This document shows positions 12,520 to 23,600 of a DNA stretch of 42,952 nucleotides, piece after piece. A model generated the notes under the pieces. The model saw only the letters and a list, made by a program, of their open reading frames with translations, ran no database searches and was not told the DNA's origin. A program made the position numbers and the translations under genes. This stretch comes from Bacteroidales bacterium. GTDB taxonomy: Bacteria; Bacteroidota; Bacteroidia; Bacteroidales; UBA4181. The stretch is from NCBI GenBank assembly GCA_031275285.1, contig JAISOY010000058.1, forward strand, positions 1 through 42,952. Reading direction: 5' to 3'. Position 1 is the first letter of the stretch; each line of letters opens with the position of its first letter.

Positions 12520-14577
12520 ATGATCATCAACAAGAGCGAAGAACAGGAAAAGAAATATTTGAAGTATGTCATAAATACCATAAAGGAAACAATCGACCAC
12601 GCCAATGTTTCCGTAAAAGACCATGTTGATACCCTGCAGGAATACAAGAGTTATTTATGGACGAACAAAGATATTGATCCGCACGAAATCCGGTCAATGC
12701 GCGAAAGTATCCTGAATCATTTTGCATTGGGTGAAAAAGTAATTGATAAACGTAACCGATTGGGCAGCATATTGGACATTCCTTTTTTCGGACGGATAGA
12801 TTTTAAAGAAAAGGATAAGAATGCTGAAACACTGCCCGTATATATCGGAATCCATACATTTTACGATCCAAATAGCAAAACCAATCTGATTTACGACTGG
12901 CGGGCGCCCATATCAGCCATGTTCTATGATTACGAACTGGGAAATGCTTCTTATAGCTCTCCTGCAGGAAAGATAGATGGGAATATTTCGCTTAAACGTC
13001 AGTACAGGATCCGTAAGGGCAAAATGGAATTCATGATCGAAAGTTCCCTGACTATTCATGATGATATTCTGCAGAAAGAGCTGAGTGCAAATGCCGACGA
13101 TAAAATGAAGAATATAGTGGCCACTATCCAACGGGAACAAAACCAGATCATCCGTAATGAAGATGCCCAACATCTGATTATCCAGGGAGTAGCAGGATCG
13201 GGAAAGACATCTATTGCCTTGCATCGTATTGCCTATCTGCTATATGCGATGAAAGATACGCTTTCATCAAAAGACATACTGATCATTTCACCCAACAAGG
13301 TCTTTGCCGACTACATTTCAAATGTATTGCCGGAGCTGGGAGAAGAAAGTGTTCCTGAAACCGGCATGGAACAGATACTCTCAGGTATATTGAACCACAA
13401 ATATAAATACCAGACTTTTTTCGAACAGGTAAATGAATTGCTTGGAAAGCCTTCGATGGATTTCATCGGACGGATTCAATTCAAAGCTACCTTTGATTTC
13501 ATAGTACAACTCGACCGTTTTATCCTGTACATCGAAAACAACTATTTTAAGGCCAATGATGTACAACTGACCAGATATATTACCATTCCATCCGAATTTA
13601 TCGAAGAACAATTCAAACGTTTCAGCCGTTACCCGATGCGCCGGCGTTTTGATGCCATGACCAGATATATCCTGGAGATGGCACATAATCAATACCATAT
13701 TAATGTTACCACCGCCGAACACAATTTGCTCAAAAAAGAAATAAAGAAAATGTTCGCCGGTAATAACGATCTCCAGGTATATAAAGCCTATTTTGAATGG
13801 ATCGGAAAACCTGAAATGTTCAAAATGCGGAAGAACAGGACACTCGAATATTCCGATTTAGCTCCTTTAGCATACATTCACATGGTTCTGGAAGGTAATT
13901 ATGTGCAATCCCAGGTGAAACACCTCCTGATCGATGAAATGCAGGATTATTCTCCCATTCAATATAAAGTTTTACAAAAGCTCTATCCTTGCAGGAAAAC
14001 TGTTCTTGGAGATGCAGGACAGTCGGTGAATCCGTATGGTTCATCTACAGCCGGCATGATACAAAAATCGCTCATAAACGGAAAGGTCATGAAATTATGT
14101 AAAAGCTACCGCTCCACTTATGAGATTACCGATTTTGCACAGAAAATCCGGACAAACGATGACTTAGAACCAGTGGCACGACATGGCGAACACCCGAGAG
14201 TCATACAACTTAAGAATAACGAAGAGGAGATCTCTACTATTATCCACCTGATCAAATCATTCAAAGCATCCGGGCATAAATCACTTGGAATAATTTGTAA
14301 AACTGAATCCCAGGCAAAAGAAATGGCAGAACAACTAAATGTATACACTGATGATGTTTATTTCTTATCGAACCAGAGTTCGGCTTTTGTAAAAGGCATC
14401 ATTATTACTTCGGCTCACATGGCCAAAGGTCTGGAGTTCGACGAAGTAATCATACCACAGGTCAACGACAGAAATTATCATACGGAGATTGACAGAAGTA
14501 TGCTCTATGTTGCTGTAACAAGAGCAATGCACAGATTGACATTGACTTATTGCGGAACCAAAAACAAATACATTTAA
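12520..14577 (+). CDS. helD: HelD-like superfamily 1 helicase (RNA polymerase recycling)
   Basis: 685 residues from the ATG at 12520. An upstream ATG (12442) would add 26 unlikely hydrophobic residues and lies before a promoter-like TATTTTTTTG (12460-12469), so I prefer 12520. The N-terminal 60 residues are helical and charged like the HelD coiled-coil arm. Walker A is GVAGSGKTS (about 223-231), Walker B is LLIDEMQDYSP (about 469) and the motif VI region is VAVTRAMHRL near the end. HelD proteins release RNA polymerase from DNA and nucleic acid; UvrD/Rep repair helicases are the alternative, but the RDWRAPIS-like segment (YDWRAPISAMFYDY) favours HelD. Single-gene unit. Confidence 0.85.
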   Translation: MIINKSEEQEKKYLKYVINTIKETIDHANVSVKDHVDTLQEYKSYLWTNKDIDPHEIRSMRESILNHFALGEKVIDKRNRLGSILDIPFFGRIDFKEKDKNAETLPVYIGIHTFYDPNSKTNLIYDWRAPISAMFYDYELGNASYSSPAGKIDGNISLKRQYRIRKGKMEFMIESSLTIHDDILQKELSANADDKMKNIVATIQREQNQIIRNEDAQHLIIQGVAGSGKTSIALHRIAYLLYAMKDTLSSKDILIISPNKVFADYISNVLPELGEESVPETGMEQILSGILNHKYKYQTFFEQVNELLGKPSMDFIGRIQFKATFDFIVQLDRFILYIENNYFKANDVQLTRYITIPSEFIEEQFKRFSRYPMRRRFDAMTRYILEMAHNQYHINVTTAEHNLLKKEIKKMFAGNNDLQVYKAYFEWIGKPEMFKMRKNRTLEYSDLAPLAYIHMVLEGNYVQSQVKHLLIDEMQDYSPIQYKVLQKLYPCRKTVLGDAGQSVNPYGSSTAGMIQKSLINGKVMKLCKSYRSTYEITDFAQKIRTNDDLEPVARHGEHPRVIQLKNNEEEISTIIHLIKSFKASGHKSLGIICKTESQAKEMAEQLNVYTDDVYFLSNQSSAFVKGIIITSAHMAKGLEFDEVIIPQVNDRNYHTEIDRSMLYVAVTRAMHRLTLTYCGTKNKYI

Positions 14578-14605
14578 ACTAGTCAATAAGATGAATAATT
14601 AAAAT

Positions 14606-14626
14606 TTCACCGGAATATCCGGTGAA
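14606..14626. terminator. Perfect 9-bp hairpin after the HelD gene
   Basis: TTCACCGGA-ATA-TCCGGTGAA, 29 nt after the HelD stop. No T-tract follows on the plus strand, so it may be a 3' end stabiliser or a weak terminator. On the minus strand ATTTTAATT follows. Confidence 0.45.
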
Positions 14627-14719
14627 CACAGAATGAACTTTAGAGCAAAATTATTTGAGCCTGAGAGGAAAGTAGAAAATATTGTCATCTATTACATTTG
14701 CACTTGACATTAAAGAAAT

Positions 14720-14827
14720 ATGATCAATACATCAGAAAACATCAAAGGAAATGCAATAGAAGTTATTGAATACCGATCAAGTATTGTAAACACATATATT
14801 TTTGTTATGTTTGATTTGAATAAGTGA
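14720..14827 (+). CDS. Small ORF (35 aa), unrecognised, possibly a gene remnant
   Basis: In the 414-nt gap between HelD and the aldo/keto reductase, an ATG at 14720 opens MINTSENIKGNAIEVIEY and ends in FVMFDLNK. A TACATTTG box (14693-14700) lies 19 nt upstream. The last codons (FDLNK-stop) recur in the sequence right after the reductase stop (15855-15872), so this may be the fused ends of a lost gene rather than a working small protein. The remaining gap (14828-14956) shows only AT-rich sequence. Confidence 0.25.
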   Translation: MINTSENIKGNAIEVIEYRSSIVNTYIFVMFDLNK

Positions 14828-14844
14828 TGGTTTGAACTGCACTA
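14808..14844 (+). repeat. Imperfect direct repeat, left copy (flanks aldo/keto reductase)
   Basis: Starts TGTTTGATTTGAA, then A/TAAGT and ATG-like bases, ending ACTG(C/T)ACTA. About 30 of 34 alignable positions agree with the copy at 15851-15884. Confidence 0.6.
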
Positions 14845-14892
14845 AGCACTCAGTGCTATTTATTATTTACTTAAGTCACATTGATCAAATAG

Positions 14893-15840
<948 letters not shown>

Positions 15841-15850
15841 ACTCATTCAT

Positions 15851-15884
15851 TGTTTGATTTGAACAAGTAATGATGACTGTACTA
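15851..15884 (+). repeat. Imperfect direct repeat, right copy
   Basis: Second copy of the repeat at 14808-14844, starting 10 nt after the reductase stop. Both copies encode FDLNK followed by a stop in one frame. Confidence 0.6.
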
Positions 15885-16057
15885 GATCATATACTTTTAT
15901 ATTGGTATGTATCATAGTATAAAAACGTTACCCGGAAGAATCGGAACGGGCGACAGATTTATATGCATACATATAACAGGAAAAAAATTAAAATTTTCAT
16001 CATAACGCCCGTTTTTTCCGACAGTAATGAATATATTCGTATGTAAAAATTACCGGA

Positions 16058-16651
16058 ATGGATGTAGAGCAAATAAAGCAAATCATGTTGTCAGGAGCCA
16101 TGTATAACGACCTGAGCGAAGAGCTGGTGAAAGCCAGGCAGGAAGCGGTCTTTTTAACAACAGCATATAATGCCACTTTTGGGGAGCCAAATGAGATGAG
16201 AGTAGAAGTGTTGAGAAAACTTCTAAAGAATGTAGGTAAAAGAGTCCACTTCGAACCGGTATTCCGTTGTGAATTCGGGTTCAATATCTCCATTGGTGAT
16301 AATTTTTATGCCAATTTTGATTGCATCCTACTGGATGGTGCCGATATTGAAATCGGCGATAATGTATTGTTCGGTCCCCGTGTGGGAATATATACCGCCA
16401 ATCATGCTATTGATGCCGGAGAGCGGATAGCCGGAGGATGTTATGCCAGGCCTGTGAAAATTGGAAATAATGTATGGCTGGGCGCCGGAGTATCGGTCAA
16501 CCAGGGAGTCACTATCAGGGATAACAGCATTATCGGATCGGGCAGCGTAGTCACCAGGGATGTCCCTCCGGGCGTGATTGCTGCCGGGGTTCCCTGTAAA
16601 GTGATACGTCCCATTACCGGGCAGGATAAAACCGGATATCAGCCTTATTAA
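16058..16651 (+). CDS. Sugar O-acetyltransferase, maltose/galactoside type (LbH)
   Basis: 197 residues. An N-terminal Mac-like helical part (about 5-60) leads to left-handed beta-helix hexapeptide turns (ISIGDN, IEIGDNVLFGP, VKIGNNVWLGAGVSV, NSIIGSGSVV). The catalytic His is H116 in YTANHAID. The end VIAAGVPCKVIRPI is typical. It transfers acetyl from acetyl-CoA to a sugar hydroxyl, generally as detoxification or in polysaccharide building. No partner gene nearby on this strand. Confidence 0.92.
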   Translation: MDVEQIKQIMLSGAMYNDLSEELVKARQEAVFLTTAYNATFGEPNEMRVEVLRKLLKNVGKRVHFEPVFRCEFGFNISIGDNFYANFDCILLDGADIEIGDNVLFGPRVGIYTANHAIDAGERIAGGCYARPVKIGNNVWLGAGVSVNQGVTIRDNSIIGSGSVVTRDVPPGVIAAGVPCKVIRPITGQDKTGYQPY

Positions 16652-16680
16652 GATAACCATAGTAAGGTATATGCTTGAAA

Positions 16681-18972
16681 TCATTCATATACGACTTTAA
16701 TTGTGTGATTTCCCGAAGAAATAATATATACTCCCTGAACTTTTAATGATATATCCGCTTTATCGGATGTAACTATGCTGTGGTATACCCGTGCTCCGGT
16801 TGTGGTATATATACTCAATATTTCATTGGGAATAAGGCCGGTTACAGATAATAATCCATTACGAACCCATGCCTTCAACTGATTTGCCTGCAGTATTTCT
16901 CCGCTGCTTGTTATATCACTAACAGTTACAATCAGGTCAACACCGCGTAAAATGTTATAATTATCAGTATCATCCGGGGTAAAGCGCGCTTTGTGCGTCT
17001 GCTGTCCCACATTGCCAACCAAAGCAGTTTCATTTTCCCATTTCCAGCCATCAGGTAATTCAACACTTGCAAGTAACTGTCCGCGATTCGCGTATAATTC
17101 CATTGGTATTATGGCCGGATTCGCTTTGACCACTGTAAATCTCAACGGGATCTTCATTGAAAACGGATTTCCCTGATTATTTCCTGCAAGAGTAAGTACA
17201 TCAGTATAGGTTGCAACGAAAAGCAAATCTTTAGGTTTAATGCTTATTGTTGCAAAATATCCGCCATTTCCGGTTGCTTCTTTGGCCAGATTTGATGAAA
17301 TTTCAAAATCTGATAATTCTCCTTTTTCCAATTTTGCATTCAACCCACTTATATCACCATACGCAACAAGTGTAAATGTTTGGGAGGCAACTTCCGTTCC
17401 GAATTCCTGAGTTTGAAAGGATTTGCTCCCCGGCAAAACTTCCGCCTTATTTATTTCTGCATTCAGATAAGAAATATGTGCATTCAGGTAACTTTTTATG
17501 TTCGCAATCTGCTGCCGAAAGTTATTATCCTCTGTCGGATATCTTGTTGTCCACCAGGAAGAAATTACCCGATACCACCATGTTTTAAAATTTTCAATGG
17601 CGGAACGCTCAATTTTATTTGCAGTCATTTCTATAAAATTATCAATGGAAGCAATATCCGAATGCTTTTCATTCCATCGCTCCTTATATTTCATCAGAAA
17701 TACCGGGTCTTCAAAAAATCTTCGAAAAAATGATTGCATTGGAGTCCGGCTATTGGGATCTTTAAAGTGATTATAATTATAGTCGTAGCCATACCCGCAG
17801 TCAAAGTCCCATAAAGGGCCCATATTGATTGTACTGCCCTTATCTTTGTATACATACGTGCTCATTGGGGATCGGATTTCTTTATTGTCAACAATTTCTG
17901 TGATCATAAGAAAGTCAATAAAGGTGTTCATATTTATCAAATCCCTGTATCCGTTTTCTGGGAATTCCGCCGTGGTCATCAGGTTACATAACTGGTTAAT
18001 ATCGTTCCTGACAAAATGATAAGCAGGATTACTGATTTGAGAAGGCTCAATTTCAGGCGATTTTACCATAACAGGCAAATTGTATTTTTCCGTTCTGAAT
18101 TTTGGTTCTTCGTCATAATAATCATCCATTTCAACGAACCAACCTTCATTTTCATCTATATCCACTCTCCCTTCCCCCACCTGATTTTGTTCCGTAAGCA
18201 GGTAATTTCCCTTATATTTACCATTCAGATACAATTCTACGAAGTTATAGGAATGATTAAAAGGTAATTCAAATCGACTCCCAAGTTCAAATGCAATAAC
18301 ATTAAACAACAAGGTCGGGTCCCGGTATTGAGCGATCAATACCCAGGATTTTGCACGAGCCAGGCCAAATAAACTGGTCTTTTTATCAAATTTTACCCTA
18401 TATGACTTTTTCAAGGAATTAGGGTTAATCCAACTGTCATTCCCTCGTCCCCTGACTCCATCCTTAAAGTCGGTTTTTGAAATATTGTTCCCGGAATTAT
18501 TCGGATCGGTTAAATTGAATGTCATATTCACGTAGTTTTCTTTACTGGTTATAGAGACAGCGTTTTGGGTATTGATCCTAATTATTGGAAGTCCACTTGC
18601 CTGGGGGGATTCGAAAATTACTGTGTATTGTACATGACCGCCTACCGTATAAATAACATTTTTGCGAAAGTCATTTGTTGTGATTCCGCTTTCCTGCACG
18701 ATACTGCCCACTTTCACTTCATAATTGCCGTCAAGTGTGAATGTTGCAGGAAGTTGTGATATATTTTCAATCCATTCCTGTGTGGTAACGGTTATTGTAT
18801 ATTTTTCATGATCAATCACACCATTGAGGTTTTTGCTCAAGCCAGTAGCTTCGCCAGGAAAACCGAACCCCGTAATCGTTTGTGATTGCGCCGGCATAGC
18901 AAGGCAAAATACGATGATCAGTGTAATCACTTTCATTATCCCAGAAATAGTGTGATTTTCAGATATTTTCAT
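16681..18972 (-). CDS. Secreted CotH-type protein kinase with T9SS-like C-terminal tail
   Basis: 763 residues. Signal peptide most likely from Met13 (KVITLIIVFCLAMPAQSQ), so the start may be 18936. The CotH kinase domain spans about 125-510 with the family motifs RGRGNDSW (174-181), KKSYRVKFDKK and WDFDCG (388-393), the probable metal-binding Asp residues. CotH kinases are atypical, secreted or coat-bound phosphotransferases. Residues about 520-690 are Ig-like or beta-rich. The last 75 residues (LSIYTTTGARVY, VQGVYIISSGNHTIKVVYE) match the type-A T9SS sorting tail, so export through T9SS and surface anchoring are expected. The gene converges on the acetyltransferase. Confidence 0.88.
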   Translation of the reverse strand: MKISENHTISGIMKVITLIIVFCLAMPAQSQTITGFGFPGEATGLSKNLNGVIDHEKYTITVTTQEWIENISQLPATFTLDGNYEVKVGSIVQESGITTNDFRKNVIYTVGGHVQYTVIFESPQASGLPIIRINTQNAVSITSKENYVNMTFNLTDPNNSGNNISKTDFKDGVRGRGNDSWINPNSLKKSYRVKFDKKTSLFGLARAKSWVLIAQYRDPTLLFNVIAFELGSRFELPFNHSYNFVELYLNGKYKGNYLLTEQNQVGEGRVDIDENEGWFVEMDDYYDEEPKFRTEKYNLPVMVKSPEIEPSQISNPAYHFVRNDINQLCNLMTTAEFPENGYRDLINMNTFIDFLMITEIVDNKEIRSPMSTYVYKDKGSTINMGPLWDFDCGYGYDYNYNHFKDPNSRTPMQSFFRRFFEDPVFLMKYKERWNEKHSDIASIDNFIEMTANKIERSAIENFKTWWYRVISSWWTTRYPTEDNNFRQQIANIKSYLNAHISYLNAEINKAEVLPGSKSFQTQEFGTEVASQTFTLVAYGDISGLNAKLEKGELSDFEISSNLAKEATGNGGYFATISIKPKDLLFVATYTDVLTLAGNNQGNPFSMKIPLRFTVVKANPAIIPMELYANRGQLLASVELPDGWKWENETALVGNVGQQTHKARFTPDDTDNYNILRGVDLIVTVSDITSSGEILQANQLKAWVRNGLLSVTGLIPNEILSIYTTTGARVYHSIVTSDKADISLKVQGVYIISSGNHTIKVVYE

Positions 18973-19169
18973 ATTGATTATTCCTTAGTCGTCAGAAAAT
19001 AAGCCGAATAAGCAAAACATCCTGATAATGTACATCATTGAGATATACAGTAATTGTCCACAGAATGTTAAAAAATTGTGATTATTGATAGAGAGACAGA
19101 AATATTGACAACAGATAAAATCCGGAACGATACAACGGATTTGACACACATTTTATGTTGAAATCATTT

Positions 19170-19230
19170 GATGGCTATCTACCTAAACAATAGCTATCCC
19201 GAACGGGTCGATTACATCAAAATAGCCATC
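19170..19230. other. Long inverted repeat after the first Gfo/Idh gene
   Basis: GATGGCTAT (19170-19178) pairs with ATAGCCATC (19222-19230), enclosing a small CCCG-AA-CGGG dyad. It lies 25 nt past the 19255 stop and may be the 3' end structure of that operon. No T-run on the minus strand. Confidence 0.4.
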
Positions 19231-19254
19231 TCTATATCAATAACATGACACTTG

Positions 19255-20580
19255 TCAGGATTTTTTAATTTTCAATTTTTCCGGATCCCAATACACCGGC
19301 TTACCTGAAAGATAGCTTTCAAAACACATAACAGCCGGAACTGCTGTCTGGACTGCAAACATGACGTCTGCATCGACCTTTGTTCTTTTACGGATGCCAT
19401 CAAAAAAACGGGTGAAATGATCCAGGTGACACCTATTATAACCCTTTTCCACAAATAGTAGCTCATTATCGCTTATCTGTTCCGGCTTGTCTATAGTGTT
19501 TCCTAACGAAGCTAATCCGTTGAAATCGGAAACCGAAACCTTTCTTGGTTTTTTCAAGGTCACTTTATCCCATTGCACCCTGAGCGTCCCTTCACTTCCT
19601 ATGATAGTGAAATCTAAACTGCCCCACTTCCCCGATACACCGTCAGCATAATTTGCCGTTAATGCCGCTTTGAAAGCATTTTTTCCATTTTTGGCAGGAT
19701 AGTCGAAATATCCCAGCATGATGTAGGGTGTATCGCCTATACCGTCTACATCTCCTGTGGTATATACTTTTCCGGGTCCGGACGAATCCATAATATATTG
19801 CAAACTCGATAACACATGTACAAATAAATCGCCTGCGATACCCGTTCCGTAATCTTTCCAGTTCCGCCAGCAGAAAAAGCGGTCAGGTGCAAAGGCGACC
19901 TTGGGTGCATTCATGATATAGCGGTCCCACCAGATATCTTCCGGCGATATACCGTCAGGTACTCTACAAGCCTGACGCGGTCCGGAAGTAAACGCCGCTT
20001 CGATTAAATTGACCTGGCCGATCGCTCCGCTTTGTACCAGCTGCTTTGCTTTCCGGTTACCAATCGAAGCGATGCCCTGACTCCCCGACTGAAAAACACA
20101 TCCGCTCAATTTCTGCGCTTTGATCAGGTCTTTGGCTTCGGAAATTTTGTGTATTACCGGTTTTTCACAATAGACGTGTTTCCCGGCCTTCATGGCATCA
20201 ATACTGATCTTTTGGTGCCAGTGATCGGAGGTACCCACAATTACGGCATCTACATCATTGCGCGACAAAATTTCCTTGTAATCGCGCGTCACAAAAATAT
20301 CGTCACCCCATTCTTTCTTTGCACTTTGCAACCGTTCATCGTAAAGATCACATACTGCAACGAGCTTTACACCAGGCACCTGCAAAGCCGTACGTGTATC
20401 GCCCGTCCCCATACCGCCTTTTCCGATAAGTGCTATGCGAACAGGTGCATCGTCCTGTAGCGGGGTACTCACACCCTGATATCCTTTTACTGTTCCTTTG
20501 CCCGAAAGCAGATGAGGTAAAGCGGACGCTGCAACACTACCGGCTACCATTTTCTTGATAAATTGCCTTCTTTGTTCCAT
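19255..20580 (-). CDS. Tat-exported Gfo/Idh/MocA oxidoreductase (1)
   Basis: 441 residues. A Tat signal (RRQFIKK, then AGSVAASALP) starts the protein. The Rossmann NAD(P) loop is GKGGMG (53-58), the EKP motif is 139-141 (YCEKPVIHK), and the C-terminal sheet domain follows. Such periplasmic Gfo/Idh enzymes with bound NAD oxidise sugars, in several gut Bacteroidota at C3 of glycosides, feeding DUF1080 enzymes. It lies 49 nt after the HEAT/DUF1080 gene on the same strand, which fits that role. The substrate cannot be told. Confidence 0.9.
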   Translation of the reverse strand: MEQRRQFIKKMVAGSVAASALPHLLSGKGTVKGYQGVSTPLQDDAPVRIALIGKGGMGTGDTRTALQVPGVKLVAVCDLYDERLQSAKKEWGDDIFVTRDYKEILSRNDVDAVIVGTSDHWHQKISIDAMKAGKHVYCEKPVIHKISEAKDLIKAQKLSGCVFQSGSQGIASIGNRKAKQLVQSGAIGQVNLIEAAFTSGPRQACRVPDGISPEDIWWDRYIMNAPKVAFAPDRFFCWRNWKDYGTGIAGDLFVHVLSSLQYIMDSSGPGKVYTTGDVDGIGDTPYIMLGYFDYPAKNGKNAFKAALTANYADGVSGKWGSLDFTIIGSEGTLRVQWDKVTLKKPRKVSVSDFNGLASLGNTIDKPEQISDNELLFVEKGYNRCHLDHFTRFFDGIRKRTKVDADVMFAVQTAVPAVMCFESYLSGKPVYWDPEKLKIKKS

Positions 20581-20628
20581 ATCTTTTTAATTATTATGTG
20601 TTTTTGAAAAGTTTGTTATCATGATGTT

Positions 20629-23600
20629 CTATTTGGATAGATCTTTTATCCTGAGATTCCGGAATGCCAACTTCGAATCATGCCCAAGGAATGCAATATG
20701 TCCGCGTTTAACCGACAGCATCGGATGAGAATTTTTACTGGCTTCAGCTATGTTTCCATCAAGAATCACTGTTCCATTCAGTGTAACCTTAATATGGTGG
20801 CCATCAACAACGACTTCCTGAGAATTCCATTCCCCGACAGGTTTCAGGAAGCCTCTTTTAGCAGGAATAAGTCCATATACTGATCCATGATATTGATAAG
20901 CAGCTAAATTGGCATATACATCTGCTTCGCTGTCCAGTATCTGCAGCTCCATTCCTGCGCCATTGAGCGCAGCACGAATACCCAGACCATTGTTGGCAGC
21001 GGGAGTCAATTGAAATTCAAAACGAATAATAAAATCCGAGTATTCCTTGTCTGTATAAAGATTACTATACGATCCGGGTGCAGGTTCACAAACGATCATC
21101 CCGTCCCGTGCCGAATAATCATTAAAATTACCTATCCAACCCGTCATATCCAGTCCGTTAAATAAGGGGACAAAACCATCTGCTTTTTCGGCTGCCGGAA
21201 CCTCATAAGGTTCGGGTCTCGGTATTTCGCGAACATACACATCGCGGTATTCTACCCTTTCTCCATGCGCTTGAAGTTCAATAGCTTCTTTTGGGAAAAT
21301 AGGTATCGAACGATCCCAGTAATTTTCAAGCACTACATTGTCCACCACCAATATCCCGTTAAGGTATACGGTCACTTTTTCGCCAATCATTTTTATATAA
21401 AAAGAATTCCATTCATTTACAGGGTTGTCGGCAACCACTAAAGGATCTTTGGGGTTTTTATTGTTGTTGAACAAACCGCCCGACCCTATCTCCGGCCTGT
21501 CCCATATCTGAACCTGCGGCGAACCGCGCAGATATATACCGGCGTCACCTTTGGCAGCAATCTTCCAGTCGACATACATTTCGAAATCACCATACATTTT
21601 TTCAGAACAAAGATTATCATAAGCCGGTCCGTCGAAAACCAATATTCCATCTACCACATGCCAGTCCCGCCTCATAATTTCATCGGCTTTCTTTTGTTTT
21701 TGTGCCAGTTCTTTAGAAGTCATTTTACTGCGTTTTACCGGATCTTCCACCAATCCTTTCCAGCCGTTTAAATCTTTGCCGTTAAACATAGACACAAAAC
21801 CTTCGTCTTTAGGTAATGCTGCCAAATGATTTTGTATGGCTTCTTTTTGGTATCCGGCCTCCGGATCCTGATTTACAGCCATTGCTTTATTTAATAAAGC
21901 GGTAACTTCAGTACCATAGTATTCCGGATGATCTAAAGATATCGTACGGACGACCTGTACCGCTGCCTGTTGCACGCTGTTATCAGCATCATCAAGATAT
22001 TTTCCGGCCGTGATCAATCCGATAAAAGTGCCTGTATGTGCAATCTGGTTTAAAATACTTCTTTTTGTGGTAGATGTTTTGGCTATTTCCAAGGCTTTTC
22101 TTAACAATAATAATTTCTGTTCGGGTGTTTCCTTCGACGCACCTACTTTTGATACATAACTGTTTATCGCCCTTTCAAAATAATCGCCTGCCGGATTTTT
22201 TACAGCAATTTCATATAACCCTGTAAGTACGGTAGCATCGTTCCAGGCAGTAAGCGCTTCAAATGCTGCCGGGCGGGTACCGGCATTATCGTTAAACCCG
22301 GTCATTACTCTTTTCAAGGCATCCTGACCACCAACCATTGCCAGGACGTTATAGTAGGATGACGGGTTCGGGCTTTTATCCATTTGTGCCAATATCCATT
22401 GTGTTTGTTGTGCCTGGCTCGAAGATGCTATGGAGGAATACATCACTTTTTGTAATACCGCCGTTTCTTTTTTATCTGTTGCCTTATTCAATAACTCTGC
22501 TATACGGGGAAAATCCTTTTCCGAAACCACCGGTGCCAATGCTTCATAAGCAGCCAACCGCACTTTTGTATCTGTTGATGAGGTTTGGGCAAAGATCGTC
22601 TCAAGCTGTGATTTGGCACCCCGCGCTGCCATTATTTCCAAAAAAGCCACTTTAGACAATGCAGATGTCTGACTTATCACCGACGCCAGATCATCAGCCA
22701 TCTTATGGTCGTTCATTGTCAACAAGGTGTTTTTTCCAGTTTCTACAATTTTTTCATCGTCGGTATTCATTGATTTTATAATGGATGGGACTGCGTTTGC
22801 ATCTCCCAATTTTCCGGCAGTAATAATTGCCGATTGACGAATGTTGCTGTTAACATCTGTCAGGCATTCTTTTACGAATGGCCATGCGGCTTTATCGCCC
22901 CGAGCTCCAAAAGCAGTCAGTATTTCAGCTTTTACCTCAGTACGTTTTTCGCTTTTTGCCTTTTTCATCAAGGCTTCGTACATTTTCGGCGACTGAATAT
23001 GGACCGAATATTTTAATGCGGCTTCACGATATTGTCTGTCTTTGCTTGCCAGCGCCTGAACCACATAGTCGACAGATTTCCCGCCCAACGATAATACCAC
23101 CAATTCCAACGCTGCTGTTTTAGCTGCTATCTGTGATGTCTCGGAAGTCGTTTTCAGCATCTTTTTAGCAGCTTTAGCTACCATATCTGAATGTGAACCG
23201 AGACTGTTCCTCAAATACAAAACATACGAACCGAAAGCATCAGTGGACTCGTACTTATATCCGGCATTTTCGGCTGCAGTCAATAATGTTTTTTCGGAAA
23301 CAGGGGAAGCAATCTCAGCCAGACTATGCAGCACCACTTTCTTCAGTTTCACATCATTGTTCTTTAACAATCCGGTCAATGCATCCATTGCAGGAAGGTA
23401 GTGCATGTCGCCCAATGCCTTTGCAATAGTGATTTGCTGTGCACCGCTCGCCACGTCAAGTGCCGATAATAATGCTTTTCCGGAAGCATCATTACCTACA
23501 TGCACCAATACACGTGCAGCAGCATCGGCAAGGCGGTTGTTCCCTAAATATTGTACAGCCGTTTCCACTGATCCGGCACCAGCCACATATTGTAACTGAA

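Noticed and set aside
19170..19230. Transposon end
   Set aside because: The 9-bp arms frame only 43 nt with no ORF or target duplication; a 3' mRNA structure is simpler.
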